Source of the DNA: JAOACQ01 sp049968515
GTDB lineage: Bacteria > Spirochaetota > Brevinematia > Brevinematales > JAOACQ01
DNA length: 60,597 nt
Direction: 5' to 3'
Assembly (NCBI GenBank): GCA_049968515.1
Contig: JBMFQR010000011.1
Coordinates: forward strand, 1-60,597
Position 1 is the stretch's first letter; each line of letters starts with the position of its first letter. Of the stretch, positions 60,336-60,597 are shown piece after piece. Made by a program: the position numbers and the translations under genes. The notes under the pieces are model-generated. The model had not been told where the DNA came from and ran no database searches. It saw only the letters and a list, made by a program, of their open reading frames with translations.

Positions 60336-60597
60336 ATTATAAGCAAATGATAAAAAACCAGATATAAATTTTAATAATGTTTAAAGAAAATATCAACAAT
60401 ATTACTAAAATATGTGTCAAGAAAATCATATTTTTAAATCATAGAAATCGAAACATCTCTTTTAGGCTTGAAAGTTGAAGGTTTGTAAAGTTATAAGGTT
60501 AGTCTGTAAGCATATCTTTATGCCATATCTGGTGTATTGTAAAAGTCTTAAGCTTGCCAAAATCTTGCAAGCTTTAGTTAAGCCTGAACTTTCAAGT
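60336..60597 (-). promoter_or_regulatory. Leader/promoter region of metX
   Basis: The stretch upstream of metX has no gene. On the minus strand a TATAAT (60336-60341) lies about 30 nt before the start. A TTGACA (60415-60420) is 73 nt further up, too far to pair with it. A perfect 8-bp dyad AAGCTTGC / GCAAGCTT lies at 60550-60574. No SAM riboswitch fold or T-box was recognised by eye. Confidence 0.35.

Noticed and set aside
60415..60420. TTGACA (minus strand) as the metX -35 box
   Set aside because: It is 73 nt from the nearest TATAAT, so they cannot form one promoter.
1..60597. CRISPR array, rRNA, tRNA, prophage or complete insertion sequence
   Set aside because: No regularly spaced direct repeats, no tRNA cloverleaf or rRNA landmark and no transposase or phage structural gene was seen; only palindromic non-coding repeats are present.

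Overview
The window reads as chromosomal DNA of a low-GC spirochaete (Spirochaetota). The main evidence is two adjacent FlaB-type periplasmic flagellins, the first behind a sigma-28 promoter. Supporting evidence is a FlgM-like anti-sigma factor, a FliK-like/FlhB-like (YlqG/YlqH-type) pair, many signal-peptide and lipoprotein genes, an OmpA-tailed PorV-like outer-membrane protein, and a dense c-di-GMP gene set. The sequence alone does not fix the genus; the flagellins are not clearly those of Borrelia or Leptospira. No rRNA, tRNA, CRISPR array, prophage or complete insertion sequence was found.

Layout. 1-2.4 kb: a TM1112-like cupin with no standard start codon, then proA and nadD. 2.4-4.9 kb: small HEAT-repeat proteins and lipoproteins. 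4.9-6.9 kb: argC and a LacI regulator. 7.1-9.2 kb: tandem flaB genes. 9.3-17.1 kb: nitroreductase, a secreted unknown, a 7TM HD-GYP protein, glyS, and a cytosolic sugar-sensor-GGDEF protein. 17.3-25 kb: OmpA protein, ExbB/TolQ-like channel, SurA/PpiD-like chaperone, half-size TSUP transporter, murA, TraB protein, CHAP hydrolase and trpF. 25-37.5 kb: CvpA-like protein, AGE-family lipoprotein, rtcB, a WbaP-like sugar transferase, glyQ, a PorV-OmpA giant, HD-GYP and mnmG.

37.6-44.2 kb is the most distinctive block: twelve consecutive minus-strand genes led by an ArsR repressor. They encode three membrane permease polypeptides (one whole, one split in two), four thioredoxin-fold proteins, a DGC-type putative zinc protein, an eight-cysteine ferredoxin, a P5C-reductase-like protein and CcdA. 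This looks like a thiol-redox plus metal(loid) or sulfur transport island. Palindromic intergenic repeats lie on both sides of arsR.

44.4-50 kb returns to motility and signalling: a PilZ protein, an outer-membrane protein with a frameshift, the FliK-like and FlhB-like pair, a degenerate HD-GYP (HD to YD), YraN, a FlgM-like protein and a macrodomain protein. 50-54.3 kb is a decay zone. It holds a fused relic of an AAA ATPase and a second gene, a glycosyltransferase with a poly-A frameshift, and a truncated hydrolase joined in frame to an intact FtsX-type permease. 55-57.9 kb holds an AAA+ ATPase abutting a degenerate ThiF/MoeB-like (E1-like) protein. The window ends with a metX-metW operon.

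One GGDEF protein, three HD-GYP proteins (one probably inactive), a PilZ effector, FlgM and two flagellins within about 42 kb make c-di-GMP and motility control the dominant theme outside the redox island. All functional statements come from reading motifs by eye; no database search was run.
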